Assembly (NCBI GenBank): GCA_021014325.1
Contig: CM037476.1
Coordinates: forward strand, 13,552,827 to 13,616,826
Direction of reading: 5' to 3'
Source: Plazaster borealis
Taxonomy: Eukaryota; Echinodermata; Asteroidea; Forcipulatida; Labidiasteridae
Length of the DNA stretch: 64,000 nucleotides
This document shows positions 10,540 to 20,879 of the stretch, piece by piece (position 1 is the first letter of the stretch; the number at the start of each line of letters is the position of its first letter). The translations under genes were made by a program, and so were the position numbers. Below the pieces are notes generated by a model. The model was given only the letters and a program-made list of their open reading frames with translations, was not told the origin of the DNA and ran no database searches.

Positions 10540-13412
10540 ACTCTTGAGCGTGATCCAAAACTGGTAAATATTTGATGAAAATTTGAGAATTTCTCAAATT
10601 AATCAAAACAGTACTTCAAATAGCAGAGAAAGGTCCATATTTTACTAAACCAAAAAACAAAAAAATTAAAAAGAATTTGGTTAGGCACACCGTGTCGTCG
10701 AAATTGCATGTACGTTTTTACAGCATGAGGGACGGACAAAAGGACATAAAATATAATTAAAGGAACATTACAGAATTGGTTTTTGCTAACAAAACAGTTC
10801 AGCACTTTATATAATCCACCATATACATAAACTGACAAACCTGTAGAAGTTTGAGATCGATCGGCCATCTCGGTCACAAGAAAATAGTGAAAAACCGATT
10901 ACACATTTGCATGCGTTAAACAATGCATGAATAAAACGCTCATGAGCGATAAACTCCAATCGGAAATTAGTTTTATTTATTTCTCATCAAATATGGCATT
11001 TCAGACAGAAATATTTCTAGGGATGTTTTCTACTATCATCATCATTAGACCGTGTAAGTTTTATGTAAATCTGTGATCATAAAGAAAATTTTAATTACCA
11101 GTTCTGTAACGTTCCTTTAACTTTTGAACGTGAAAAGTTAACTATGCACTCTTGATGGTTTTCACATATTTTACGCATTGAAAGTATAAACCCTTTTAAT
11201 ATTTTATGATATTCTCATTCAATGTCATTTTTACAACAGGGGTCTTGAAACCCAAAATGGTGTAATTTTGTCCGTCCCTCACGAACCAAATAAAACTGTT
11301 TTTTCTCAAAGTTACTCCACTTTTGTTTAACCCTGCAAGCAGCCAGCTTAAAATATTTACGCGGTTTCCCTGAGGTGCTCACGCGGTAGACGTTTTATGT
11401 TGGGGTGTAAATAAATGTGTTTGGGGGCACAAATCTTGTTCTAATGGTCTGAACAGATGAATATAAGTTCACTGAACACACACACCAAAGATTTTAACAT
11501 TCTGGCAATTGACACATTGGTTCACCGATGGCAGACAGATGACAGACAGCTTGTTGATACAGAGGCGGCAAGTTTGTTACCGCACAAATGAATGCCGCCT
11601 TGGCTCAGACCCACATTTGTGACAACTGGCCTACCCGGTGAATAACCTCTAGGGCAAAATCGGTTCAGCCACTTTGTTAAGGACTGTTCAGGGTTGGATG
11701 AAAATTAATTTCAGCGAAATTGAATAAAAAAAAATTGTTGTAATTAACAAAAATATTAAAAAGTGCCTACGGCGTGAGCACCTTGGCTACCCGCAGAGTT
11801 AAAGAAGTACCCTATCTATCGACAGACTACATGTACATCAACTTTCCAGAAATGAATATCACAAGTCACTGATACCTTGTGGGTCCTAGTTATTTCACTT
11901 TTTAAACGTGAGGGACGGACACTTCCGTCCCTCACGTTACCCAAAAAACAGATATAGCAGGGTCTTATATCTCAAATTTATCAAATTTATAATTTATTTT
12001 GCTATAATCTTGTTACTTAGAGGATAAAGATTATATCCCAATTGACTCCAATTATTTTCATGAAATGTTGAACATGTTGTATGACAATAGACTGTGCAAG
12101 TCTCGCGCATATTTGAACTTCCGGGACCATTGTGGTCCCAACCATACGGAGATTTACGTGGGCACGATTTTGTTTTGTCAATTATTTTAGTTTAACGTGG
12201 TATATGCCCGTGAAAAATACATATGTTGTTGGGAATGTAAAACTTAGTTATAAAAAAATATGAAAGTAAAATCATTTCAAAAATATAACGAAGAAAACCC
12301 GATAGTTAAACTTGACCTCAACTTCCGGTTGCTGCAAAAAATGAAGAATTTTGTGCTCACCTCCAATCACAAAACTTATGTAAACGCTTGTTTTAGATGA
12401 GCGATGATAATCGCCAGATACTGTAATCGCAACGCGAAGCCTTTTCATTGCAGTCTATGGTTGTTGAGGCGTCAGCGTCCTCTATAAACTGTGTCAAACG
12501 TTAATTTTACGCCCGTGTGACCTTCGCTAATCCACGTAAGTGTTTTCTGAAAAGTTAAGATCGAATAAGCATCCTTGTCCCAGAGTTTTAATTTTGCTTC
12601 ACTAATAATTAACACATTATTTGTGTATTTTTTATAAAAACTAAAACTGATTTTATTAACATGTAATGAGTATTTTTGTTTTTCAGATTTTGTCATTAGA
12701 TATCATTTAAAACAAAGATTTGATTTCAGAGAAAAAAATGTTCTTTTATTGACGTGTTTTCTCGTTCCGATACGCGCGAGACTTGCACAGTCTATATGCA
12801 GTTCAGCATGTAATGTGATGGTAAGCACTTGTCCGTCCCTCACGTACGTCCCTCACTTAAAAAAGGGGGTCATACATCTCAAACAAACCCGTTTTTACAC
12901 CTTTTTTTTCTCAAACCATATTATTTGCACATGTAAATTTCAAAAATTATGTTCAAAGATAAACTTTATAAATATTGTTGATTTTATAAATTAGTCTCAA
13001 TGTGTCCGTCCCTCACAGGATATTTTGTCCGTCTATCACACATTTTTGAAGAGCTCCCTCCACTTTCCTGAGTGTAACCGACTTGTAATTTTTGACAATT
13101 AATGAAGCGTTGCTATTCATTGTTCATAATCACTGAGAAAACGTGATGACATTTTTCAAGTTTCAATAAAATATTTGAAATTGTATAGAATGGTAGTGTT
13201 CGTCAATTCTATTGATGTCCGTCCCTCACGCATAAAAAACGACCCCTGCTTAAAATCTTAAAGTGAATTTCGCTAAAAAATAATTTGAGAAGTGTATTAA
13301 CATTAGCAAGTAAACATATAGGTTCAATTCAGTTTTAATCTGCTATATTCACTAGGGAAAGGCATTGTCTATTGATTTCCATCCCTCAAGTGAGGGATGG
13401 AATTGGATCACG
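10540..13412 (+). mobile_element. Element with dispersed GTCCGTCCCTCACG motifs (left arm)
   Basis: This fills most of MULE intron one. The motif GTCCGTCCCTCACG or a close variant occurs about ten times in both orientations, near 10,726, 11,270, 11,907, 11,923, 12,832, 12,845, 13,003, 13,028, 13,215 and 13,380. Two pairs are back to back (11,907-11,938 and 13,380-13,399). A possible end repeat GAGCGTGATCCAA lies at 10,544, with its inverse at about 13,397-13,411. No protein is recognised inside. It resembles non-autonomous DNA elements with subterminal transposase sites. The ends are uncertain. Mirror copy at about 46,320-49,190. Confidence 0.5.
10761..11116. mobile_element. TTAA-flanked MITE, AGGAACATTACAG ends (left arm)
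   Basis: TTAA at 10,757-10,760 and 11,117-11,120. The inverted ends are AGGAACATTACAGAA and, in reverse, AGGAACGTTACAGAA. 356 bp, nested in the GTCCGTCCCTCACG element. A truncated relative lies at 30,234-30,513, and the mirror copy is 48,613-48,968. Confidence 0.85.
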
Positions 13413-14208
13413 CTCTTTTGCCAATATTATCTACAACATCCGTAAAGATATTTTCATGTTCAAATTCTTCAAATCTTTTCAGTTGAACAGGTCTGTTCAC
13501 GATTGTAATCCAACTATTACTCATTACAAACATTTTGTGACAGGTCAAGTGCCTAGGATGCGGCTTCCACTGGAAACAGGCCGTCTGGCGCCACATCCAG
13601 TCTGTTGGACTTCAACAAGCATACGTAGAGAAGGCCGGCACCTACCAGTTTCTGAAGGAGTTGATGGCACTTCCCTTCCTGCCAGCAGCTTCCATCGCTA
13701 GGATGTTCGAGTTTCTTCGAGAACGAGCAACATTGTCGATGCTTCGAGAGGTAGGTTGGTTCACATCAATAGCTGATTTCACGAAAGTTTATGCGATCAC
13801 CTGACTATTCATTCGCAATTTTTTGAAAATATGTTTCCAAACTGTAAAAGGTAAAAATAACTTCGGTTGAGGGGACACATTGTGAATCATCTTTTTAAAT
13901 TTGTATTTTTGCAGTTGTTCAAGTACGTTGAACAAACGTGGCTTACTGGGACGTGGAAGCCTAAGCATTGGAAGGTCTATATGCAGAGCGTGAGAACGAA
14001 CAACGACCTAGAAGGTTAGTAGTATGTTTATTTTTTGTTTCTTATTTATTTTTTGTTTATTGTATACAAGGTTGTGATGAAAAGATGTGTGTATCTTCGT
14101 ATGCAATCAGCAGGGGAAAAAACAACCACCTCTCCAGGGCTAATCGTTTCCGAATTGGAAGATTGCCTCAATATACTGGTCTCATTTTTGTTCCAACTCT
14201 CTTCTATA

Positions 14209-14419
14209 TTTAGTTTGTTTCGCTTGGATGACCAGATCACAGGGCGCGGCCCGTCTGACGGTCACGTTATGTTTGAATATTTTTGCATATATTAATTTCA
14301 TTGTATTCTTTGGTGCAAAATCACTAAGGCGTGTCGCTATATAAATACCATGATCCGATACAACAAATCAGTTCAGGCCAACGCATTTCTGCTGTGTGCA
14401 TACGTTTTCAGATAGGTCT
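14209..14419 (+). promoter_or_regulatory. DIRS terminal repeat A1 with TATA box
   Basis: First of two 211-bp direct repeats; the other is 15,150-15,360. It contains CGCTATATAAATACCATG about 120 bp in, followed by ATACAACAAATCAGTTC, a plausible RNA polymerase II core promoter, and ends GATAGGTCT just before the gag start. Right-arm equivalents are 45,309-45,519 and 44,369-44,579. Confidence 0.65.
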
Positions 14420-14423
14420 GATA

Positions 14424-15083
14424 ATGTCAAGAGAACAGACCACGCCAGCCAGCGAATTCAACCCGGAGGGTTTGTTCAATAAGTTTAAAGATTACTTCAA
14501 CCATAAGTTTGAGAATCTACACAATTCCAAGGAAACTGTCAGTCTAAAAGAGATCAAAAACAAGCTAGACTCAAAAGAGTTAAACAAAGTAGGCAATGCA
14601 ACTCAATACGAATTCTGCGGAAAACTAGAGATTTCACTAGAAAAAATCAAAATCTGCCTGCTAAAGAATGGCGACACCAAGACGGCGATAGAAGCGATCC
14701 AAGAAGCGGAAACCCTAGTTACTGAAAGAAAGAGAAAGATAAAGATCGCTGATAACAGCAAAGCAGGTTGGATCACGGTTCAACACCTGGAGAAAGGCGG
14801 TGACGAACACATGACTGGTGAGCAGAGAAAACGAGTCCAGGTAGCAGAGGAAGCAGCTCTGAAAGAACTTGAAGGAAAGAAGAAGTTGAAGAGAGGGCTT
14901 TGGGATGATGGCTCCAAATCATTGTTGCCTACTGGTAATCGCAGTCTTTTTCGAGGTAACCCCCTTCCCCGTTACCGATTCTTTGTCGTGGTTCATACAG
15001 AGCAGCCTAATGCCGGCCCTCTCCCATGCTATACCAATAACAATAAATTTCTTAGAACCATAAATTTGTGTCTTAATTTGTGA
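14424..15083 (+). CDS. DIRS gag-like protein (left arm)
   Basis: Starts MSREQTTPASEFNPEGL directly after repeat A1. About 219 codons, lysine- and glutamate-rich, with predicted helical or coiled-coil character and a C-terminal basic KKKLKRG. There is no zinc knuckle in this part; one lies in the second unit. The last ~30 codons run into the B terminal repeat, so the protein is truncated relative to a full gag. The right-arm copy has one A fewer in a run near 45,090 and is frameshifted after about 80 codons. Role inferred from position between promoter repeat and pol. Confidence 0.55.
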   Translation: MSREQTTPASEFNPEGLFNKFKDYFNHKFENLHNSKETVSLKEIKNKLDSKELNKVGNATQYEFCGKLEISLEKIKICLLKNGDTKTAIEAIQEAETLVTERKRKIKIADNSKAGWITVQHLEKGGDEHMTGEQRKRVQVAEEAALKELEGKKKLKRGLWDDGSKSLLPTGNRSLFRGNPLPRYRFFVVVHTEQPNAGPLPCYTNNNKFLRTINLCLNL

Positions 15084-15149
15084 TCATTGGTCTTCCATTA
15101 GAAGTAAACTGTTTTTCATGCGTATGAGCGAAGCGAAGGAGCATGAAAA

Positions 15150-15360
15150 TTTAGTTTGTTTCGCTTGGATGACCAGATCACAGGGCGCGGCCCGTCTGAC
15201 GGTCACGTTATGTTTGAATATTTTTGCATATATTAATTTCATTGTATTCTTTGGTGCAAAATCACTAAGGCGTGTCGCTATATAAATACCATGATCCGAT
15301 ACAACAAATCAGTTCAGGCCAATGCATTTCTGCTGTGTGCATACGTTTTCAGATAGGTCT
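15150..15360 (+). repeat. DIRS terminal repeat A2
   Basis: Second copy of the 211-bp repeat, almost identical to 14,209-14,419, directly abutting the B segment and followed by a C-run (15,361-15,371) that marks where the internal sequences differ. Confidence 0.7.
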
Positions 15361-15573
15361 ACCCCCCCCCCACCACCACTCAATCCAAATTTCACATAAA
15401 TTTATCCGGGACTGTGATGTTAGAGGTATGTCTCCTTTTTTAACAGAGCGTTCATTTGTATGCAGTGATTTATCTCAATTGCTTCGTAGAACAAAAATCC
15501 CCTCTCAAATGGGGACAGACCTGTGGTGGGCGCTTACAGCAAGGGGCGTTACATGACTGTATACACATTGTAA

Positions 15574-15945
15574 ATGTTCTTTTCTACAACTAGAATTGCT
15601 TGCCTGTTTGAAACCTTTTCCTCCCACTGTACAGGCCTCTCAAATACTGACACATGCTTCACTTGCAGATTGGTCGGTCACTGGGCGAGACAGTGCCCAT
15701 CCCAAGCCTACACAGGGATGTCATCGAGAGTCAGACCGAGAGGGAGAGCTAGTCCAGCTATTGGGTATGGCAATGTGTACACGAGGAACGTCCCATGGAA
15801 CATTCCAATCTCCCAACGACCATTCCCAGCACTCGCTGCCCCCACAGCAAGCGACACAAACACCAGCTTCCCCCAAGCCACACAAATCATTGGACCAAGA
15901 GCCACGCCTTGTGTCAGATCGACTGAAGCCTCCAACCAATCCTAG
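15574..15945 (+). CDS. DIRS zinc-knuckle frame (gag C-terminus)
   Basis: Contains CFTCRLVGHWARQC, a CX2CX4HX4C zinc knuckle as in retroelement nucleocapsid proteins, followed by an arginine/proline-rich tail. It overlaps the pol frame, which begins at 15,596 in the next phase, so pol would need frameshifting or internal initiation. Mirror copy at 43,782-44,153. Confidence 0.6.
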   Translation: MFFSTTRIACLFETFSSHCTGLSNTDTCFTCRLVGHWARQCPSQAYTGMSSRVRPRGRASPAIGYGNVYTRNVPWNIPISQRPFPALAAPTASDTNTSFPQATQIIGPRATPCVRSTEASNQS

Positions 15946-17689
15946 GCTAAGAAAGATTGAAAACAAGTTCAACGATGTTTTACAGGTACAGAGCAATTTT
16001 CATTCGAACAGCGTAGACACCATTAGTTCTGATACGATGAATGTCAAAGGAAGATTAAAAGAAAACAATCAGTTTTGGATTGACACTAGAGCCTCACCAA
16101 TGGTGATGTCTGTTATAAATGAGGGATACAGAATACCATTTGAAATTGAGCCACCTCCAATGTTCTTAAAAAACAACAGATCCGCATTGTCAGAGTATGT
16201 CTTTGTTACCGAATCTATTATGGAACTATGTTCATCCAAAAGGATCATTGAAAAAGCATCACCATCCTTTATTTCTAGTCCACTTTCAGTGGCCTACCAA
16301 GCTTCTGGGAAGAAAAGACTGATTCATGACCTAAGTAAACTCAACAAATTTATAAACAAAGTACATTTCAAAATGGATGACTGGAAAATAGGACTCCAAT
16401 ACCTCTCTAAAGACGCCTTCTTGATTTCGTTTGACTTGAAATCAGGATATCATCATATCGATATATCCCCAGAATATCAAAAATATTTAGGTTTCTCATG
16501 GACAATCGATGGAGTCCTCAGACACTTCGAATTTACTGTCTTACCTTTTGGTCTCACAACAGCCCCTTGGCTTTTCACGAAGATGATGAAGCCCCTCGTT
16601 AAATATTGGCGAGCCTCTGGTATATTAGTGGCAGTGTATTTAGACGATGGTCTTATAGTTGTTCCCAAGTCGACAAATGACACAGAGTCGAACCTCAAAA
16701 TAGCCCAAACAATATCCAAACAAGTCAGAGTAGATATTCTAAGAGCTGGGCTAGTTTATAATATACAGAAGAGCAAATGGGACCCGACAACATGTGTAGA
16801 GTGGCTAGGTATGTTGTGGGACACAAAGGCAGGTACGCTTCAGGTTCAGGACAGAAGAATTGATAAACTTAACAGAACAATATCAGAAATTCAACTTTCA
16901 ACTGTCATATCTATCCGGAAGTTGCACTCATTCGTAGGTCAAATAATATCTCTCAGTCCCGTAAGTGGAAATATAACTAGACTAATGACCAGGCAGTGCC
17001 AGATTAGAATTGCTGAATCAGCGAACGAAGATGAAGTAATAGAACTAGACGATCAGTGCAAATCCGAAATAATATTTTGGAAAGATAACTCAAGTTTCTT
17101 AAATAAACGTCACGTTCTTGCTACCCCTAATGTAAACAAAATCATTTGTTGCGACGCAAGTGCAACTGGGTCAGGGGCAGTAATATGTAATGATATCCAC
17201 ACTGCCCATAAACTATGGACAAAAGAAGAGTCATTGGAGAGCTCCACTTGGAGAGAACTTAATACAATCCTGTTCGCAATTAATTCCTTTCTGCCTTTTA
17301 TTAAAGACTCTGAGGTCAAGGTCTTTACGGACAGTCAACCTGCAGAGAGAATTGTAGAAGTTGGTAGTATGAAGGCATCGCTACAACAAATATCACTCGA
17401 TATCTTCTCCTCTTGCATACAAAATAACATAAGATTGGAAGTCCAATGGATCCCGAGAAATGAAAACGAGCAGGCAGATATGATAAGTAGATTAATAGAC
17501 ACCGACGACTGGAAGATTTCACAAAAGTTGTTCCGTACAATTAGCGACACTTGGGGTCCATACAGCATTTTTGTTTTGCTTGTTTCTATAACTCACAATT
17601 ACCCCGTTTCTTCTCCAGGTTTTGGAACCCGGGGACCTCGGGGGTTGATGCCTTTTCACAAAACTGGTCAGGGGAAAACTGTCTATTAG
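15596..17689 (+). CDS. DIRS pol: reverse transcriptase and RNase H (left arm)
   Basis: 697 codons open from the first Met; the real start is probably further in, near 15,950. RT motifs in order are KRLIHDLSKLN, ISFDLKSGYHHI, LPFGLTTAPWLF and the catalytic box VYLDDGL. RNase H motifs are CCDASATGSGA, STWRELN, VFTDSQPAE and NEQADMISR. These are characteristic of the DIRS/Ngaro order rather than LTR elements. Reading ends at 17,689 after a frame change near 17,555-17,575: the protein-like sequence YNSQLPRFFSRFWNPGTSG continues in the next frame. The same change occurs in the right arm. All catalytic Asp residues are present. Confidence 0.9.
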   Translation: MLACLKPFPPTVQASQILTHASLADWSVTGRDSAHPKPTQGCHRESDREGELVQLLGMAMCTRGTSHGTFQSPNDHSQHSLPPQQATQTPASPKPHKSLDQEPRLVSDRLKPPTNPRLRKIENKFNDVLQVQSNFHSNSVDTISSDTMNVKGRLKENNQFWIDTRASPMVMSVINEGYRIPFEIEPPPMFLKNNRSALSEYVFVTESIMELCSSKRIIEKASPSFISSPLSVAYQASGKKRLIHDLSKLNKFINKVHFKMDDWKIGLQYLSKDAFLISFDLKSGYHHIDISPEYQKYLGFSWTIDGVLRHFEFTVLPFGLTTAPWLFTKMMKPLVKYWRASGILVAVYLDDGLIVVPKSTNDTESNLKIAQTISKQVRVDILRAGLVYNIQKSKWDPTTCVEWLGMLWDTKAGTLQVQDRRIDKLNRTISEIQLSTVISIRKLHSFVGQIISLSPVSGNITRLMTRQCQIRIAESANEDEVIELDDQCKSEIIFWKDNSSFLNKRHVLATPNVNKIICCDASATGSGAVICNDIHTAHKLWTKEESLESSTWRELNTILFAINSFLPFIKDSEVKVFTDSQPAERIVEVGSMKASLQQISLDIFSSCIQNNIRLEVQWIPRNENEQADMISRLIDTDDWKISQKLFRTISDTWGPYSIFVLLVSITHNYPVSSPGFGTRGPRGLMPFHKTGQGKTVY

Positions 17690-17763
17690 ATCCACCAGTT
17701 GTTCTGATCCCTAGTGTTCTGAAGCATCTCCATCATTGCAAAGGGAAAGGGACCCTTGTCTTT

Positions 17764-18110
17764 ATCATTTGGTTGACAGTTACAGTGCAAGATTAATATA
17801 TTTCTTAAGTCTCCTGTATATTTTTCTATTTGTCTTTTGATAGTTTTTAAAGTACGTATACATAACTTATGAAATATATTTCTGTAAGATATGTTTTTAC
17901 GTTTATTTATTGATGGACACCAATGGGTGATTTTTGTTCCTTTAATTTTTTGTATTCATCGTTTTATCATTTGGTTGACAGTTACAGTGCAAGATTAATT
18001 TATTCATTAAGTCTCCTGTATATTTTTCTATTCGTCTTTTGATAGTTTTAAAAGTACATCATGAAATATATTTCTGTGAGATATGTTTTTACGTTTATTT
18101 ATTGATGGAC
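17764..18110 (+). repeat. Two-copy tandem duplication, ~190-bp unit
   Basis: The words TTTATCATTTGGTTGACAG, TAAGTCTCCTGTATATTT and ACGTTTATTTATTGATGGAC occur twice in the same order, starting near 17,761 and 17,951. Mirror copy at about 40,000-40,345. The following AT-rich 18,111-18,520 holds no recognisable gene. Confidence 0.7.
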
Positions 18111-18523
18111 ATTAATCAGTGATTTTTTTTCCTTTTTTAAAAATTTTTTATACGATACAGTATATTTAAGTAACTGTTAAACTTTGTTAATTTTACATGT
18201 ACGTTATGGCTTTTATTACATTTTAATTGATGAACTGATTCCACAGGCAGATATTCACACATCAATTTAGTGCGGTTTAGTGAAAAGTTTGTTTAAATAA
18301 ATGTTTCTTGAATTTCTTTTTAAAATTAAATACTGAGATACAACAGGAGAATTTTTGTCAAAATTTGTTGTTTTTCGATTACTTATAGTTATTTTAAAGT
18401 TTTTTTTCCTCAACAAGAATGTATACAAGTATTTAAGGATTCCCTTTCTTGAGTCAAGTAAAAAACAACAAAATTTCCCCTTTGAAAATCATTGTAACAA
18501 TTGCAAAAAAATGCATAGGGGGC

Positions 18524-18727
18524 AACTGTGTCGGGAGGCGACTTTGTCGGGGGGTGACTTTGTCGGGAGGCGACTTTGTTAGGGGGCGACTCTGTGGGGG
18601 CGACTCTGGCGGGGGGCGGCTTTGTAGGGGGCGACATTGTGAGGGGGCGAGTTTGTACCTGGAGGGGGCGAGCTTGCTGGGGGGCAACTTTGTTTGGGGC
18701 GACTTTGCCGGGGGGGGGGGGGGGCGA
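18524..18727 (+). repeat. G-rich minisatellite, GGGGGCGACTTTGTC units (left arm)
   Basis: About a dozen imperfect units of 15-20 bp of the form GGGGGCGACTTTGTC, ending in a run of G (18,710-18,723). Several G-runs on one strand could form quadruplexes. The long proline- or glycine-rich frames on both strands are products of the repeat. Mirror copy at 39,355-39,562. Confidence 0.85.
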
Positions 18728-18942
18728 GATGACTGGCAATCGTTTGCATAGCCTTAATCCAAGAATGTGTATACATGTACAGTAGTACAAAATCCACAGG
18801 CGTACATGTACTCCACACTGTGAGGCTATTCTTTACTCGGCTTGTGAATGGTACCGAGTCGGAGTCTAGCCAATCTAACCATAGAATGGTCAATGGAAAT
18901 GATGAGGACCTTGCAGCCTAAAATACAATGATTTTACTTCAC

Positions 18943-20130
18943 ACTATGACAACAGTAATACCAGCAAAAGAACAGCCTGCTACTTTCCCTACCCCAGATG
19001 AACGGGATACTTGTACTTCTCAAATGGTATACCCTGGATGCCAACATGACTTTGGTTGATGAAAGGCTGAAGTTAACATTCGAGTCAACAATAGTGTACT
19101 GCAGATTGACCCTGGAGGAAGGTTAAGCATAGACACATCTCCCCCCACTAAATCAACTGCAGTTGAATGCAGACAGCAGTTGTCCACAATGGAGAAGGCA
19201 ACATACCTTTGCCAGGATATAGTAGACTTGGTTCCAAGTCTGTGATCATGGTTTTTAGTCTACCTGATAGCCATTACATTATTGCCTGAAATAGCGCCCT
19301 CTTGTGGACTTACCTCCGTCATTAACCTACGATCACAGACTTGGGAACATTGTTCATCGGTTTGTACACACCCTATGGCGAATTAGTCCAAAAGTGGACG
19401 GAACACTCTGATTGGTCAGATTCGCAGAAACCTTCAATAAGATGCATATTCAAATTTAACCGTTTAAACCACGGGATGTGCGCCGCGCGCCTATGGGATA
19501 CAGTACAGAAATACAACATTGATGATGGACATATTCAAAATGAATACAAATGCTGGGGGAAAAATTACTTGACAATTCCATTCAAACCATAGGTAAAACA
19601 CTTTTTCGTCTTGCAAGAATCAGGTTTTTTATTACGTACATTTTTTAGTATTTTATGATCTTGTATCATTTTTGTATAAATTATAAATACCACCGTACCG
19701 AGCACTATACAAAAATAATACCAATGATTTTTACAGAAAATGCTGAAGTGATTGTAGCCTATTGGTAATTGACGCAGCCAACAGGGAATAATGTGACCTC
19801 ATGATTGGCCATCGTTCTGGGATCAGTGTTGTTATGTAAATTTCAGTTGTGAATAAATGAATATACTGTATACACAATAGCGTGTGATAGCCAATCTGCG
19901 GGGGAGTTTTGCGTGGCTGATGCAGAGAAATAACCGCGAACTCAGACTTGAAATCAGGTCTAAGGATATAGAAGCACTAAAACATCTATCTAGCCTTCTC
20001 AAGGAAGCAAATCAGTATAAATCTTCATTTCTACAGTGAAGATGGTGTGCCTGTCAACATTACTACAGAAGAAAAAACAACTCCCACTCCAACAAGAAAA
20101 CCCCTCAAATCACCACCCAAAGAAAATTGA
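18943..20130 (+). pseudogene. Possible coding remnants of an unrecognised gene
   Basis: Several plus-strand pieces look protein-like: MTTVIPAKEQPATFPTPDER from 18,943, a frame with VNIRVNNSVLQIDPGGRLS near 19,075-19,230, NRELRLEIRSKDIEALKHL near 19,931-19,990, and EDGVPVNITTEEKTTPTPTR near 20,038-20,130. They are separated by stops, a MITE-like inverted repeat and noncoding DNA. I do not recognise the protein. They may be exons of one decayed gene. Mirror copy at about 38,000-39,150. Confidence 0.25.
19234..19344. mobile_element. Short inverted-repeat element, CCAAGTCTGTGATC ends
   Basis: CCAAGTCTGTGATC at 19,234-19,247 is perfectly inverted at 19,331-19,344, enclosing about 83 bp. Probably a small MITE. 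Mirror copy near 38,740-38,850. Confidence 0.55.
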
Positions 20131-20826
20131 TCCGTTGTCGGAGCCTGTACCAAGCTAAATCAATCACAAGAACCATCTCTGCCCTTACAGGTACCCAATT
20201 ACCCCTAGGTAAGGAGAAGTAATTATACATACATGTATGTGTAGTAAGTATCTTGCTCAAGGACTCCATAATTGAGTCCCATGCACAATAAACTGCTCGG
20301 CCAAGACACACCACTACAATTCTGGGACAATGCACCCAAATGCATTCAATATTTGTATAATGTACACTAAGTATTGTAAAATGGTCACACATTCAATTTG
20401 TTTTGTTTGCTTTACACCAGCTGACAAATGTTCGAGCAAATACCCCCAAAAGTTACACAAACGTAACTTTATCATTGCTTTTATCATCTTTAAGTGCAAA
20501 TATCGTAAACCTATTAAGTTGACCTCTGAATACCGATTGGTTTACTTTCTATGGCACAGGCTAGACCTCCCCCTACCAGCACACCTCATTCCCAACGGTC
20601 CATCACTTTAATAATTTAATAAGGTTAAAAGCAATCACTACAGCGACTTTGAACGAGTCCGACATTTTTTCTGTTTAAAACCTTGCTCTGTGGTAAAACC
20701 CATTTTCAGAACACTAGGAAGGGCAAAATGTGTAAACAAGTCTGATGAAACTCATTTCATGAAAGTCCAGACTTCTTTAGTTACAAAAATAAGTTGATAC
20801 TGCGACAAAAGTACAAGGCAACTCAC

Positions 20827-20870
20827 CGGTATGCTCTCCTCTGTAATGTCAGGCTCTACTTTGGTGGCCT
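20827..20870 (-). CDS. Candidate small exon, unknown gene (left arm)
   Basis: Minus strand: TGTTACAG|AG...ACCG|GTGAGT encloses 44 bp encoding ATKVEPDITEESIP in one frame. Good acceptor and donor but very short, and no neighbouring exon could be joined with confidence. Mirror copy at 36,847-36,890. Confidence 0.25.
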
Positions 20871-20879
20871 CTGTAACAG

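Larger units (their letters stand above)
10241..14014 (+). pseudogene. MULE transposase gene, C-terminus lost (left arm)
   Basis: Three exons fit in phase: 10,241-10,417, 13,544-13,750 and 13,915-14,014. Exon one reads LLSVHCF...LMSGKKTSDY...VMMDFEAGLW, matching the MULE transposase block with an acidic residue in MDFE. Exon two reads VKCLGCGFHWKQAVW...LMALPFLPA, the CxxH-type segment after it. Exon three ends NNDLEG at a donor (GAAG|GTTAGT). All splice sites are GT-AG. The N-terminal part, including the first catalytic Asp, is not found. A DIRS element begins 195 bp after exon three. The C-terminal exon survives only in the right arm (40,622-40,866). Intron one, 3.1 kb, contains a motif-array element. 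Confidence 0.8.
14209..17763 (+). mobile_element. DIRS-like retroelement, 3' end deleted (left arm)
   Basis: Order: 211-bp repeat A (14,209-14,419), gag-like frame (14,424-15,083), B segment (about 14,996-15,149), second identical-length repeat A (15,150-15,360), zinc-knuckle and RT/RNase H frames (15,574-17,689). Repeat A carries a TATA box (TATATAAATA) and looks like a 5' end. B carries AATAAA and looks like a 3' end. The B-A junction suggests two copies head to tail, or the split direct repeats of DIRS/Ngaro-type elements. The tyrosine-recombinase end is missing here: sequence jumps at about 17,763 to flanking DNA with a 3-bp microhomology. The right-arm copy is more complete. Confidence 0.8.

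Noticed and set aside
14209..15360. The two 211-bp repeats as LTRs of a Gypsy-type element
   Set aside because: RT/RNase H motifs and a following tyrosine-recombinase domain indicate the DIRS order. No integrase is seen.
18410..18893. Proline- or glycine-rich open frames on both strands
   Set aside because: They are translations of the G-rich minisatellite; the same holds for the mirror copy at 39,188-39,671.
20105..20611. Open frames of 60-95 codons around 20,105-20,611
   Set aside because: No splice context or recognisable protein; the sequence is AT-rich and noncoding in character.
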